Positions 22,754-32,220 of a stretch of 64,000 nt of DNA are shown in pieces. Below the pieces are notes generated by a model. The model was not told where the DNA came from. It did no database searches and saw only the letters and a list, made by a program, of their open reading frames with translations. Every line of letters begins with the position of its first letter. The first letter of the stretch is position 1. The translations under genes were made by a program, and so were the position numbers. This DNA comes from Symsagittifera roscoffensis (taxonomy: Eukaryota; Xenacoelomorpha; Acoela; Convolutidae): positions 7,311,027-7,375,026 of the forward strand of contig NC_087068.1 in the NCBI RefSeq assembly GCF_963678635.1, read 5' to 3'.

Positions 22754-23887
22754 ACCAAAAAACTATCAAAAAATGCTACCCAACAGTCACAAAATCAGTC
22801 TTCACCGACATCATCGCAAGATAATCCAACAACACCTTCAACTACCCAAAATCCTCAAACATCTACACGAATTTCCTTTCAAGATAACCCATACACTTTT
22901 GAAGAACGACACGCTCGTTTATCAGAACCACTAGAACCAGTTCAACGACAAGCACCTCTAAGCGAACCAACATATAACTTATACCCAACACTACCACAAG
23001 ATATAAGTAGAATAAGAAATCCTAGTCAAAACCAAAATACAGTCGAAATAAATAGACAAATTATACATACTCGACGAAACAGAAATTTTCAAACTCCCCG
23101 AGTTCATTTTGACATACCTCAATCCCCATCACAAAACACTCCAGAAAACCCCATTGGTATATTACCAGAAACCCCTACGCTTCTTTCACAACGTAGCACC
23201 TCAAGCCTACCATCAGATTACTTAGGTGCAACACCAACATCTGAACAAATACGTGAAAATCCCTTTAACCCCCCAAACCAGGCATCACGACTACCATATT
23301 GGACAACACATTCATTTACACAAGGTGAACTAAATTTAGTCAATGATCCAATAGATATTTCTACGGATACAACAACATCCTCATCACTACCAGAAACATT
23401 ATCACTACCATCAGCACCATCAATAAGCCAGATTTCACCACCACCTTTTAACTTAAATTTCCCAAATAACCTCGACGCTAGATATCGAGAACAATCATCA
23501 ACAAATATCCCTTTAAGACTAGATTGGAATACATTTACAGCACCTCCACCATTATTTGGACAACATCTAGAAAGTTATCGCCTTCACAACTGGGCACTTA
23601 ATAGATTACAATACCGACAAGACATTCACGACGATATCCGTGATCACAATATCCAAATACTCCAACAAAACAGTTTACAACTAAAGTTTGAAATCACAGT
23701 TAAATTAAACAACATTACTCAACATCCCTACCCATTAAATCCAACAAACATAACAGCTCAATCACTACCACCACCATTTATAACCACTGAAGTAATATAT
23801 AAATACGACAGATATACCAAAAAGACAATTGGTTACATCACATTTTATAACCCATACTCAGGATTATCATACACATGTATATTCTAA
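22754..23887 (+). CDS. ORF X: 378-codon open frame with no start codon, copy 1
   Basis: Open from just after a TAG (22751-22753) to a TAA at 23885-23887. Copy 2 has an open frame of exactly the same length (1,134 nt) in the same place. I find no ATG in the frame and no TTG, CTG or GTG either, in line with its having no internal start. The first two thirds are rich in Pro, Ser, Thr and Gln; the last third is more structured (ending YSGLSYTCIF). A candidate splice acceptor (ctacccaacag, with cactaaa upstream as a possible branch site) lies just inside the open frame in both copies, so the start may come from an upstream exon. The 3' end overlaps the env ATG by 13 nt. No family recognised. Confidence 0.7.
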   Translation, partial: TKKLSKNATQQSQNQSSPTSSQDNPTTPSTTQNPQTSTRISFQDNPYTFEERHARLSEPLEPVQRQAPLSEPTYNLYPTLPQDISRIRNPSQNQNTVEINRQIIHTRRNRNFQTPRVHFDIPQSPSQNTPENPIGILPETPTLLSQRSTSSLPSDYLGATPTSEQIRENPFNPPNQASRLPYWTTHSFTQGELNLVNDPIDISTDTTTSSSLPETLSLPSAPSISQISPPPFNLNFPNNLDARYREQSSTNIPLRLDWNTFTAPPPLFGQHLESYRLHNWALNRLQYRQDIHDDIRDHNIQILQQNSLQLKFEITVKLNNITQHPYPLNPTNITAQSLPPPFITTEVIYKYDRYTKKTIGYITFYNPYSGLSYTCIF

Positions 23888-26500
23888 AATTATTAATTTT
23901 TTTCCAACTCCTTTTTCTAGTAATCTCAAATCAAAACATAAACCCTTCTCCCCGCACAGGACCCCAAGATTTATTAGTAACACATTACGATTGTGAAGAA
24001 AACGAACAAAAAACACTACACAAGTATGCAATAAATCAAGTATCACAATGCGAAACAGAACCCCAAGCCATAGAAACTACAAATGTAATAGCAACACTTT
24101 ATTCAAAAGCCCGAGCAACTACAGTTATAGGATATAAATTCACAGCAACATTTTCTGAAAAGAAAGTACATTGTTCACAAGTCTCAAACGGAAATAAAAA
24201 CCGACTTGACCATGAATCATTCTACCAGAGTAATATAGAACGACTTTTACATCTCAATCCCGAAGATTGTAAAAACGAGTTACTCCGACTAAATATCACA
24301 AAAAATAAAAACACAGATAGAAAGTTAGTCTATTTCCAAGTTTTTTCAGATTCTGTACATCAAGCAGAACTTGAAAGATATCAAGGACATATAAAATTAG
24401 ATGAAAAATACCCATATAACGGCGCACACGGACGATTAAACTAGGACATGCACGATAAACACTGGATACCACACATTGGTATAAATGACCCATCAAACTG
24501 CAAAGCAGACACAAAAAATAAAGGATACCAAGAAATAATGTTTTTCGATTGGAAAATACAACTCGAAAAAATACAACTCACACGAGATTTATCAGACAAC
24601 ACAATGATCTATCAAGGAATTAGATTACTTTGTAAAAACGATCAAGGTTATTTCGACCCTACAACAAGAACACAAGCAACAATTGTTTGGTTCCCCGAAG
24701 ACACATGTACAACATTTCCAGTAGCAAAAATACACGCTCGTATGATAAAATTTCACGAAAAATATTTTATACAATCAATACCATATGAACAAGTAAATCC
24801 ATTACGAAAAATAAGTTCTAATTTCCGAAACATTCAAAATATAGAAAATAAATTAACACGTTTTCAAATATATCAAGAGACAGAACTTGCATGTAAATAC
24901 AGAAACCCACTTCACAAAACACAATACTCTGAAATATTAGTTGAATACGAAAATGGATTCGACATGACCACTGGAAAAATAAAAGTCGACCCATACGCCA
25001 CAAGTCATCCCCTAAATGAAGGAACATCATATATACCAGTTAATTTTCAAAAGAATACAGGTCAACCTGGTGGACATTTAAAGCCCCAAGACGATCAAAG
25101 CACACGTTTACAAGAACTATCACTAATGAATAGTACATATTTCGGTAATATCCACTATGATATTCACTTAGATATGAAACTAGACTACACGATTAGCCGA
25201 ATTTTTCAAGAAATGTCACTCTCCAAATTAGAAACACTACACCAACTATGCGAATTAGAAAGTAGAAAGAACACAAATATTACAATCACTTGCACTAGCA
25301 GTATTAAAAATACCCTACGCAGAATATTTACTATCAGGAAATAGATCAAATTTTTTAGACTATGAAGGAAACATCTTATGGTTTTATACTTGTACTAAAA
25401 AAGTATCACCACTATACGTTTTTGAAGACAAACGATGCTATAAAAGAATCCCTATCTTTTATAAGAATAAAGTACATTTCGTTGACACACTTTCACGAAG
25501 AACCTATTTCTGGGATACCGCAGTCCCATGTGGATCAGAAAATAGCCACAACGTAGTACAACTAAACCCTGATGAAGATAAATATTACCTTCTCACCCCA
25601 TATCCCACATTAATGCAATCACTCGAAAAATTTTCACCAGAAAGCATTCGCGCTATTGCTCGAAACCCAAATATAGACTTACAATCAATAGGAATATATT
25701 CAAAGTCAGATATTCAACATCACATTCGAACACAACAATTCCAAGAATTATTAACACAAATGGACACTATACAAAGACAATCAATTGACCAAAACTTACG
25801 CAAACTTGCAGAAACCGCAGGATTTGCAGACATCTATACGCAAGACTATAGCGGATATTTTAAAGACATTAAAGGTTATATATATCTAAACGGTGAAAAA
25901 TACCGTCCCCAAGATATATCACCTATCAATATTTTTAGCTTTGTTACACTCAAGAATGAAATTCTTGATTTTCTAGGATGGCCCTATTACATCTTAGAAA
26001 AATTGACTATTTTATACGCAATGTTTAACTTTATTGGATTTCTTTTCTCACTCTTAAAAGGAATCTATAACACATGTGCTATACACACACAAGTCAATAG
26101 ACAAGCAAGTGTAGCACGCATACTCTTTGCAGGATTTTTTGGAATCTTTTCTACATCTATAAACAAAATTCTTTTAGACGCACAAATAAAAGAATATAAC
26201 ACAAAAATAGCAACAAGACAGAACACATACGACGAAGAACATAACAATGTAGACACAACACCAACAGCACCACAGTTACCACCCCTACCACATAACCATC
26301 CATTATCCCTAGTCCCACGTAATTTTCGAAATTTAGCCATAACACATAATCAAAATTTTAGACCAACCATATCACAAAGTCCCATCCAACATATAATGCC
26401 ACACCACTCACAAGATGAAAATACTTATGAACAAATTATAGAACAACCCCATACCACCGCTTTTCAGTCTCAAAATAATAATTTTTTTAGCCCACGATGA
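23875..26500 (+). pseudogene. env: env, copy 1 (one nonsense codon, one frameshift)
   Basis: ATG followed by a hydrophobic signal peptide (YILKLLIFFQLLFLVIS). A Cys-rich ectodomain with N-glycosylation sites follows, then a membrane anchor near 25995-26070 and a second hydrophobic stretch (ARILFAGFFGIF), then a tail of about 110 aa. A stop at 24442-24444 and a seven-base insertion near 25261 break the frame. The total length otherwise equals copy 2. The central pattern of Cys-Tyr, Arg-Ile-Pro, a hydrophobic-Val-Asp and paired Arg before a Cys recalls chuvirus-type glycoproteins captured by some retroelements; this is an impression. As an Env it would mediate entry of particles. Confidence 0.8.
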
Positions 26501-28305
26501 GCCGACAACTTGGATCCCTACACCGATCAAATTCCCATCCAACCAACCTCACCACTCCAATCCAAATAATACCACTTTTTGCTTTTCCGCCACCCGATTT
26601 CCCCACCAGTAATGTAATATCCGGCATGAATTCCGATACTAATTCACACATCTCAGTTTTATACTCCATCTCACAACTCAATAACCCGAATATTGAAACC
26701 CCCAATGAATTTGCCGACTCTGAACCATCTCCATCAAATAATTTTCACACCAACTCCTCAAATTTTTCTCAACCCCCTTTTCAACCCATACTACCAAATA
26801 ACCCTGACCCAACCAATTCTACACCCTCTTATGCTTCCCAAGTCACTCCAACATACTCCTCACTTCACTCAGACCAATCATCTCATTCTCCAGACACCCC
26901 CCGAATCTCCCCAGAACTAGATAATTTCATTACCCTACAACAACAACCCTACCACCTTGACACCCCAACCATAAACCAAATCTCATCCACAATAGATTCA
27001 TCCAACCCTCCTACCCCTACACCCTCTTCAATTTATACTGAATCATTAGCACCATCATCCACAACTACTGAATCTTCACTCAGCACTAATAGAGCTTACC
27101 GCACTTTTAAAAGAAAGTTCCCCAACCATCCTTTCCCAGCGAAACCAGGAACAGCCCGTGAATATATCAACCATCCAAAACACACTAACACAAAAGAATT
27201 TTTAGCTATCACCTTACCCTCATTTCCACAATACACCTTAAACACCCCTCACGACACTAACGAGACACGTAACTTTGTAGACGAATACGTTTTAATGCCT
27301 ACCCTTCCTTGGACCTCATATTATCATTTTACTAATCCCCTTTGCTTACCATTATCTAACACTCACATCGATATAGAACGAAATAAGGACATGCTATATC
27401 GACTCACTACACCACTAACATCTAGACAATTTACCTACATTGGATATAAAAAATCACTAAAAACACACACTGCACCCCGAGCTAATGAATATACACTAGA
27501 ATATTACGATCATAACATCATCAGAACTAACCAAGATCAATTCTTGGACGACGATCGCTTCGCTAACCCACAAATCACCGAGAAATTTTTCATTAAAACA
27601 CCATATGTATTTACACTAAATATCTTCGATCGCAAGTTTGACCACATTATTTCAGAAGCACTAACAGACACACAAGCCTACGAAAGTTTTAAAGAACGCT
27701 TCCAAATATTTTCACTAACTTTTCATTTCCTTGCACCACATGAAAGAGATTTGCACTGCTCACACGATATTATGTTGCGCACTAAACAAACACACACATA
27801 TACTTATTATCGTTTCATCCAAAATCACTTTGACCTACACACTCCCTCCAGACAACCACACCATCGTTTTCAATTCATCAATTCCAAATACACCTCACCA
27901 TTCTTTCTTAACTTCACATATTGTATTAAAGATACTAACCTTCATGGTATTCTTCGAAATTATGATCCCATAACCCAAATGTATATTTTTTGTCCAATCA
28001 CCAAGACCTTCAACGCAGAAGAATCCCGACCCTTCCTTATCCCACACGAGTTTGTACAACCTATAGAAATCCCCATTTTAGAATTCATCCATAACACTAA
28101 ATTCAATCACAAATTATATAATCTAATCCAAAACACACCTTACGAATTTGCAGTTGGCACTGAAGAACTAACCACCATTAAAGCACTTCAATTGCTTTGG
28201 CCACTGCTTCAAACTAAAAATATCATCCGCATTTTAGCTAAATTACTAACAACTTCAGATCTCATCCACGACATCTTCCCCCACGGTTTCTTCCCCGACG
28301 ACTAA
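26497..28305 (+). CDS. ORF Y: 602-aa protein of unknown function, copy 1
   Basis: ATG overlaps the env stop as ATGA. It is fully open here and in copy 2 (599 aa), making it the longest frame undamaged in both. Residues 1-200 are low complexity (Ser, Pro, Thr, Asn). Residues about 205-602 look like a folded domain rich in Phe, Tyr, His and Leu, with few gaps between the copies; it ends HDIFPHGFFPDD. No signal peptide, membrane span or known catalytic motif is visible. The position after env is where complex retroviruses keep regulatory or accessory genes. A strong splice donor sits three bases after its stop. Confidence 0.8.
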   Translation: MSRQLGSLHRSNSHPTNLTTPIQIIPLFAFPPPDFPTSNVISGMNSDTNSHISVLYSISQLNNPNIETPNEFADSEPSPSNNFHTNSSNFSQPPFQPILPNNPDPTNSTPSYASQVTPTYSSLHSDQSSHSPDTPRISPELDNFITLQQQPYHLDTPTINQISSTIDSSNPPTPTPSSIYTESLAPSSTTTESSLSTNRAYRTFKRKFPNHPFPAKPGTAREYINHPKHTNTKEFLAITLPSFPQYTLNTPHDTNETRNFVDEYVLMPTLPWTSYYHFTNPLCLPLSNTHIDIERNKDMLYRLTTPLTSRQFTYIGYKKSLKTHTAPRANEYTLEYYDHNIIRTNQDQFLDDDRFANPQITEKFFIKTPYVFTLNIFDRKFDHIISEALTDTQAYESFKERFQIFSLTFHFLAPHERDLHCSHDIMLRTKQTHTYTYYRFIQNHFDLHTPSRQPHHRFQFINSKYTSPFFLNFTYCIKDTNLHGILRNYDPITQMYIFCPITKTFNAEESRPFLIPHEFVQPIEIPILEFIHNTKFNHKLYNLIQNTPYEFAVGTEELTTIKALQLLWPLLQTKNIIRILAKLLTTSDLIHDIFPHGFFPDD

Positions 28306-29159
28306 CAGGTAAGTATGAATTATACATATTACTAACTAATTTAAATATTAGAAACTCACCATTCTTTATCCATGTTTTATTTAGAATTTTAGTCTTCATC
28401 CAACGATCATCTGAAAAATTCACAAAAGAAAAATAAAAAATAGCAAACTTCTTCAAAACTGTTTAAAACCCTATTAAATTTTTGCACCAACAATTAAATA
28501 AATATAATACCAATGCAGTAATTTAATTTATAAATTTTTCCCCCACAAGCAGTAAATCTAATAATGATGAAAATTTGTAACTTAATTTTCCCCAACAACT
28601 AGCAGTAAAATTGAAATTCTATGTAATAAATTAATAAGAAGCAAATGCAGTACTAACCTTTTGATATTTCCATTCACTCGCACAAGAATTCTATCCAAAC
28701 TCGCACAACTCGCCCACGAAGAATTGTTTAAATAATGAATTTCAGTTTCAAGCTTTCACAACTCAACAACTCTAACATACGATAACAAGTTTCAAACTTT
28801 CCTTTAACCCGGTTGGAAAGGAATTATATACTAAACAAAACTAACCAATGCAGCTTACTAAACACCACAACACATAGCATAACAGCATGACTAAGAAAAA
28901 GGAAACCAACGGTACCCAAACCGGATTAACCCAGTTTAAAACTGGATAATTTATTCTTTTGAAGACTATTATAAAGTCTAAGAAAGAAATAATAAAACAC
29001 AAAAAATTCGAAAGACAAACCCATACCACAAACAATTTGATTTTTGAAAAAAGGACAGAACCAACAAAACATAAGAAAAACCACAACAAACCCAACATAA
29101 AACGTTGTCACATAACAGGACCTCTCACAAAAACCGCATGCAATCATACTCCCACTCCT

Positions 29160-29216
29160 GGCCTAACCCACCAGGAAGGACGTCCTGAGCATGCTCTATA
29201 GCCGGCCTAACCCACC
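29160..29216. repeat. Palindrome cluster in the 3' region, copy 1
   Basis: Two direct copies of ggcctaacccacc (29160-29172 and 29204-29216) enclose two adjacent perfect 10-bp palindromes, aggacgtcct (29177-29186) and gagcatgctc (29187-29196), then gccggc. All are kept in copy 2 (47036-47055 for the palindromes). Likely an RNA structure or protein-binding site. Confidence 0.6.
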
Positions 29217-29257
29217 GTGCTACATCCACGCTTTGTGACCACACTCCTATTTTTAAT

Positions 29258-29285
29258 AAGAGCTACTCAAGGGTGAGTAACTCTT
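29258..29285. repeat. Stem-loop in the 3' region, copy 1
   Basis: aagagctactca, a short loop, then tgagtaactctt: an 11-bp stem interrupted by one mismatch. The same hairpin is present in copy 2 near 46949-46976. Confidence 0.55.
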
Positions 29286-29899
29286 CAAAATAACTGAACT
29301 AAAACAAAAAGCTTTTGTGAAAACAACTAACCATAATCATAATTAAAAAATATTAAACTAATAAAAGTTTTATAAAATGTAAATTACATTATGCAATACA
29401 TAGATCAGAATACAACACCAAGGACGAACATCCAAAGACAAAACGACCTCACTACACTCGAGAAAGAATGGCCAACTACAATCAATATGCCGCTCACAAT
29501 CACAACTCAAAGGATTTAGAGTACGACTTGACTTCGCAGAAAAGGACTTCATTGAACTAGACCAATGACCACCTCGATGTTCAAGTATACGTACAGATCC
29601 GAGTAACCAGGCATCCCCTCCACGCACAATCTCCACGCCATTCCTAGACAAGATCAAAACACAAAGAAGTTCTCATCAATGAAACAGAAAAACCTGACAT
29701 AGCCAACCATTCTGAAATCAGATTTGAGTTTGTTGCGAAAACCCAGTCGTTGTCTTGAGAAGACACAACGATTGAATCTGGGACTTCTCTAATAAGAAAA
29801 CCCAGAAGAAATAAGATGTTCGCCAAATACCAACGTCCATCATCCATCCTTTGAATTGCAGAAAGACTATTCTAAAAAACTCTGTAAAACCCGGATGGG

Positions 29900-30309
29900 T
29901 GGAACCTGATCTAAACTACATTTTATGATTGGATAAATTAGATATTTTACCAATGTAAAGTATTTAATATTAACCAATCATGATCCATCTGACTAACAAT
30001 CCACTTATTTGTAAGTGCTGAAATTACTTGTAATTTCAGCACCAGAGAGATTTGAATTTAACTTAGAAATTAGTTGAACTCTCCCGAGTACTTCAGCAGC
30101 CGCAATAAACCAGTATACCCTAGATCTATTGAGCCTAGCAGAGACTAGTTAAACAACCTGAGACTAGATAGTATAAGAGTAAGATTAGGATCGGTATTAG
30201 ACTAAGAAGTTGCACGAATCTATCCGGCCGAAAATAAGATAGCGTGACGAGCAGACGGTGTACCCTATCCGAAATTACTCTATGAGTTATACACTTCGGT
30301 CCTAACTCA
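29900..30309 (+). repeat. 3' LTR, copy 1
   Basis: 410 bp, same ends and length as the 5' LTR, one mismatch seen. The AATAAA equivalent is at 30104-30109. It is followed directly by gtagctactac, which does not match the 5 or 6 bases before the 5' LTR (gagcaag). Confidence 0.97.
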
Positions 30310-30580
30310 GTAGCTACTACAACAACAACGACTAGAAGTTCCGATAGCAACCAAATACCTGAGAGCGCAAGGCATAAACGCTGTCATGATTCCAGCCTGT
30401 GTCGTGCATGGTGGCCTAATTACAATAAACACCATGGCACTTTCCCCTTTGGGGGGCCCAAAGATTGGCGCCACCTCGATACACTATCTGAGCTTCGAAA
30501 GCCTGAGCGGAAAACTGACGAAGTCATAACTGTTCCTCCCAAAAATTTGTGTCTTGTTAAGTTGAATCTTTCAAACTGAT
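30310..30580. other. GC-rich coding-like island abutting the 3' LTR
   Basis: Markedly less AT-rich than its surroundings. A plus frame from 30314 to a TAA at 30527 reads as plausible protein (for example INAVMIPACVVHGGLITINT). A second plus frame and a minus frame are also open, so the coding frame is unresolved. It could be an exon of a host gene interrupted or bordered by the element, since an AG lies right at the boundary. Not identified. Confidence 0.3.
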
Positions 30581-30589
30581 AACAAATCT

Positions 30590-31446
30590 CGCTTGCAAAC
30601 TGAATTTAATTAGAATTCCCAATCAATTAAAACAGGCATTCTTGCAAAAGAACAAAAGCTATGATATAAACTTAACGATGATGAAACTCTGAGTTCGAAT
30701 GAATTTGTCAACGATAACAAACAACCGATGGAATTCAGTAGCCCGCTCCTGTCGCAAGATTTGAATTTAGACGACACAGGAGACAAACTATTCCGACAAA
30801 ATCAGTGTTGTGTTATTTCCTTTTCAATCCCACAATTAACCAGCCTGCTTTAATTTTGTTTCATTTGTTTTGAAATTCATTCCTTAGTCACTTAAATATC
30901 AGAATCAGCATGAGAATTTCACCCCGAATTTTAGACTTTCAATGTTTCGGAAGTAGTTTATCACTGCGAAGGGGAAGGATGTCCAAATGGGAAAAGAAAA
31001 AGCCAAAAATGCCACATGGGAAAATGATAGATACAGAGTGAATCAAAAGTGCAGATGATGACTGGTTTTCATTCCACATTTTAAAAATAAATTGTTCGTT
31101 GTCATTATGTTTTCTGTGCGATTAATTGATAGGTAAAAACCTAGTTTCCAGATCATCCTTCGATTTGCTTTAAAATTTACTTTATAAAATCCCACCAACT
31201 TTGAAACGAATTGGATGTTCTCAAAAAAGTGAAAGATTTTGTAAAAATCAGAAAGAAAACGTTTCACTTGTAAAGCCAATTTTTTCATAACTATCAAAGA
31301 AAATGACTTAAACTATAGAGAGATTTTGTAAAACTAATTGCAGATTACATTTGATTTCAAAAAACTGTTATCAATTCGTTTTTTGAAAATTCATTGATTT
31401 GCTCGTTCGAGACGACGACATTACTCCCACTTAAATGTTTTTATTT
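30590..31446. other. Spacer, no gene recognised
   Basis: AT-rich sequence without credible ORFs. Short open frames on the minus strand (31043-31297) lack supporting signals. Confidence 0.35.
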
Positions 31447-31590
31447 AAAGTTAGAGATAACTACGAGTTAGAGGAAAACAAACTCTTAGCAGACAAAGGA
31501 GACAAGTAATACTTAAAGATTAACTCGGGTAGCTCAAGCGACTACCCAGAGCCAGTGGTTTTTCCAGGAACCTGCCTCCAGGAGTTTTGA
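31447..31590 (+). pseudogene. Coding-like exon with one in-frame stop
   Basis: Follows a splice-acceptor-like tttttatttaaag. The frame reads NYELEENKLLADKGDK, then a TAA (31507-31509), then SGSSSDYPEPVVFPGTCLQE and a TGA. Both halves are protein-like in the same frame, suggesting an exon of a decayed gene or two unrelated segments. No family recognised. Confidence 0.25.
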
Positions 31591-31639
31591 TCAAAGAGAA
31601 AAACAGAACGAAACTTCTTTACGAGGCCAAACTGAGCAC

Positions 31640-32220
31640 TGGATAGGCGCAAAATTTTGTGTCTGTATGTTCCTGGATTCCAGAGACAAGTATTTTAACA
31701 TTTTCCAAATGTAAGTGGATTCCGTTTACAAAATTTCAATGGATTCCGCGTACAAATAGCTGTAACGTATTTTTTGTCGGCACCTTGATTTTGTTGCAGT
31801 TTTCGCAAGGAGCGAATATAGGTAGTTGTTCCGGATTCCGCAAATGTAAGCCGATTCCGCAAAATTATGCGAATTCAGCTTAGAATTTGCGGGTTTCGAC
31901 TACAATTTGCGGATCCGCTTACAATTTACGGATTCCACTTGCAATTGCGGAATCCGCGACAACTTAAGTTTTATAAACACATATATTATTGTTTGTTCAT
32001 GGATTCCTCAAACTGGTCCGGATTCCACACATTTTGTTGCGGATTTCGCAAAGTTAACTGTTTTTGGAGCGATTTTGAGTAACACAGTGTTTAAGCTATT
32101 TGTCTGTGGAATCCAAAACAGCAGAGAAGAACAAAGAAAAATAGCAATGCTGCGGGTTCCGCGACAGATCTGATTTTTGCCTGCTGCGGAATTCGCTAAC
32201 AATTCACAAAATGCACACAT
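31640..32220. repeat. Degenerate GGATTCC-rich repeat
   Basis: Many scattered copies of ggattcc or its complement, often within a unit like tttgcggattccgc plus ttacaa. Clear examples lie at about 31674, 31719, 31739, 31831, 31942 and 32022. It looks like a decayed satellite whose unit is itself partly palindromic. The overlapping ORFs reported by translation (WIP and GFR-type repeats) follow from this repetition. Confidence 0.55.

Larger units (their letters stand above)
28306..29899 (+). promoter_or_regulatory. Long structured 3' region, copy 1
   Basis: 1.6 kb between ORF Y and the 3' LTR. It starts with a consensus splice donor (cag/gtaagtatg at 28307-28316), conserved in copy 2. It then holds several hairpin-forming sequences (ccagtttaaaactgg near 28931; the palindrome cluster at 29160-29216; a hairpin at 29258-29285). 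A block at 29485-29644 is identical to copy 2. Both strands have short open frames in that block. The last bases before the LTR (ggatggg) are the likely polypurine tract. Confidence 0.6.
11391..30309 (+). mobile_element. Complete 18.9-kb Ty3/gypsy-type, Env-bearing LTR retroelement, copy 1
   Basis: Bounded by two 410-bp LTRs that begin TG and end CA and differ at only one position that I can see. The internal order is PBS, long leader, basic ORF1, gag-pro-pol, two small membrane ORFs, a start-less ORF X, env, ORF Y and a structured 3' region. The pol domain order (PR-RT-RH-IN with GPY) is that of Ty3/gypsy elements. The length is roughly three times that of ordinary members. gag-pol and env carry several breaks, so this copy is not autonomous. 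No target-site duplication is visible at the outer edges. Confidence 0.95.

Noticed and set aside
22730-22760. Frameshift from the 62-aa ORF into ORF X as its start
   Set aside because: ORF X frame is closed by a stop directly upstream (TAG in copy 1, two TAA in copy 2), and the T-run before it is not conserved as a slippery site.
29370-29847. Antisense gene like HTLV HBZ in the 3' region
   Set aside because: Only the second of two antisense frames survives in copy 2, and conservation there is equally explained by the sense strand or a cis element; kept as a finding, not as a CDS.
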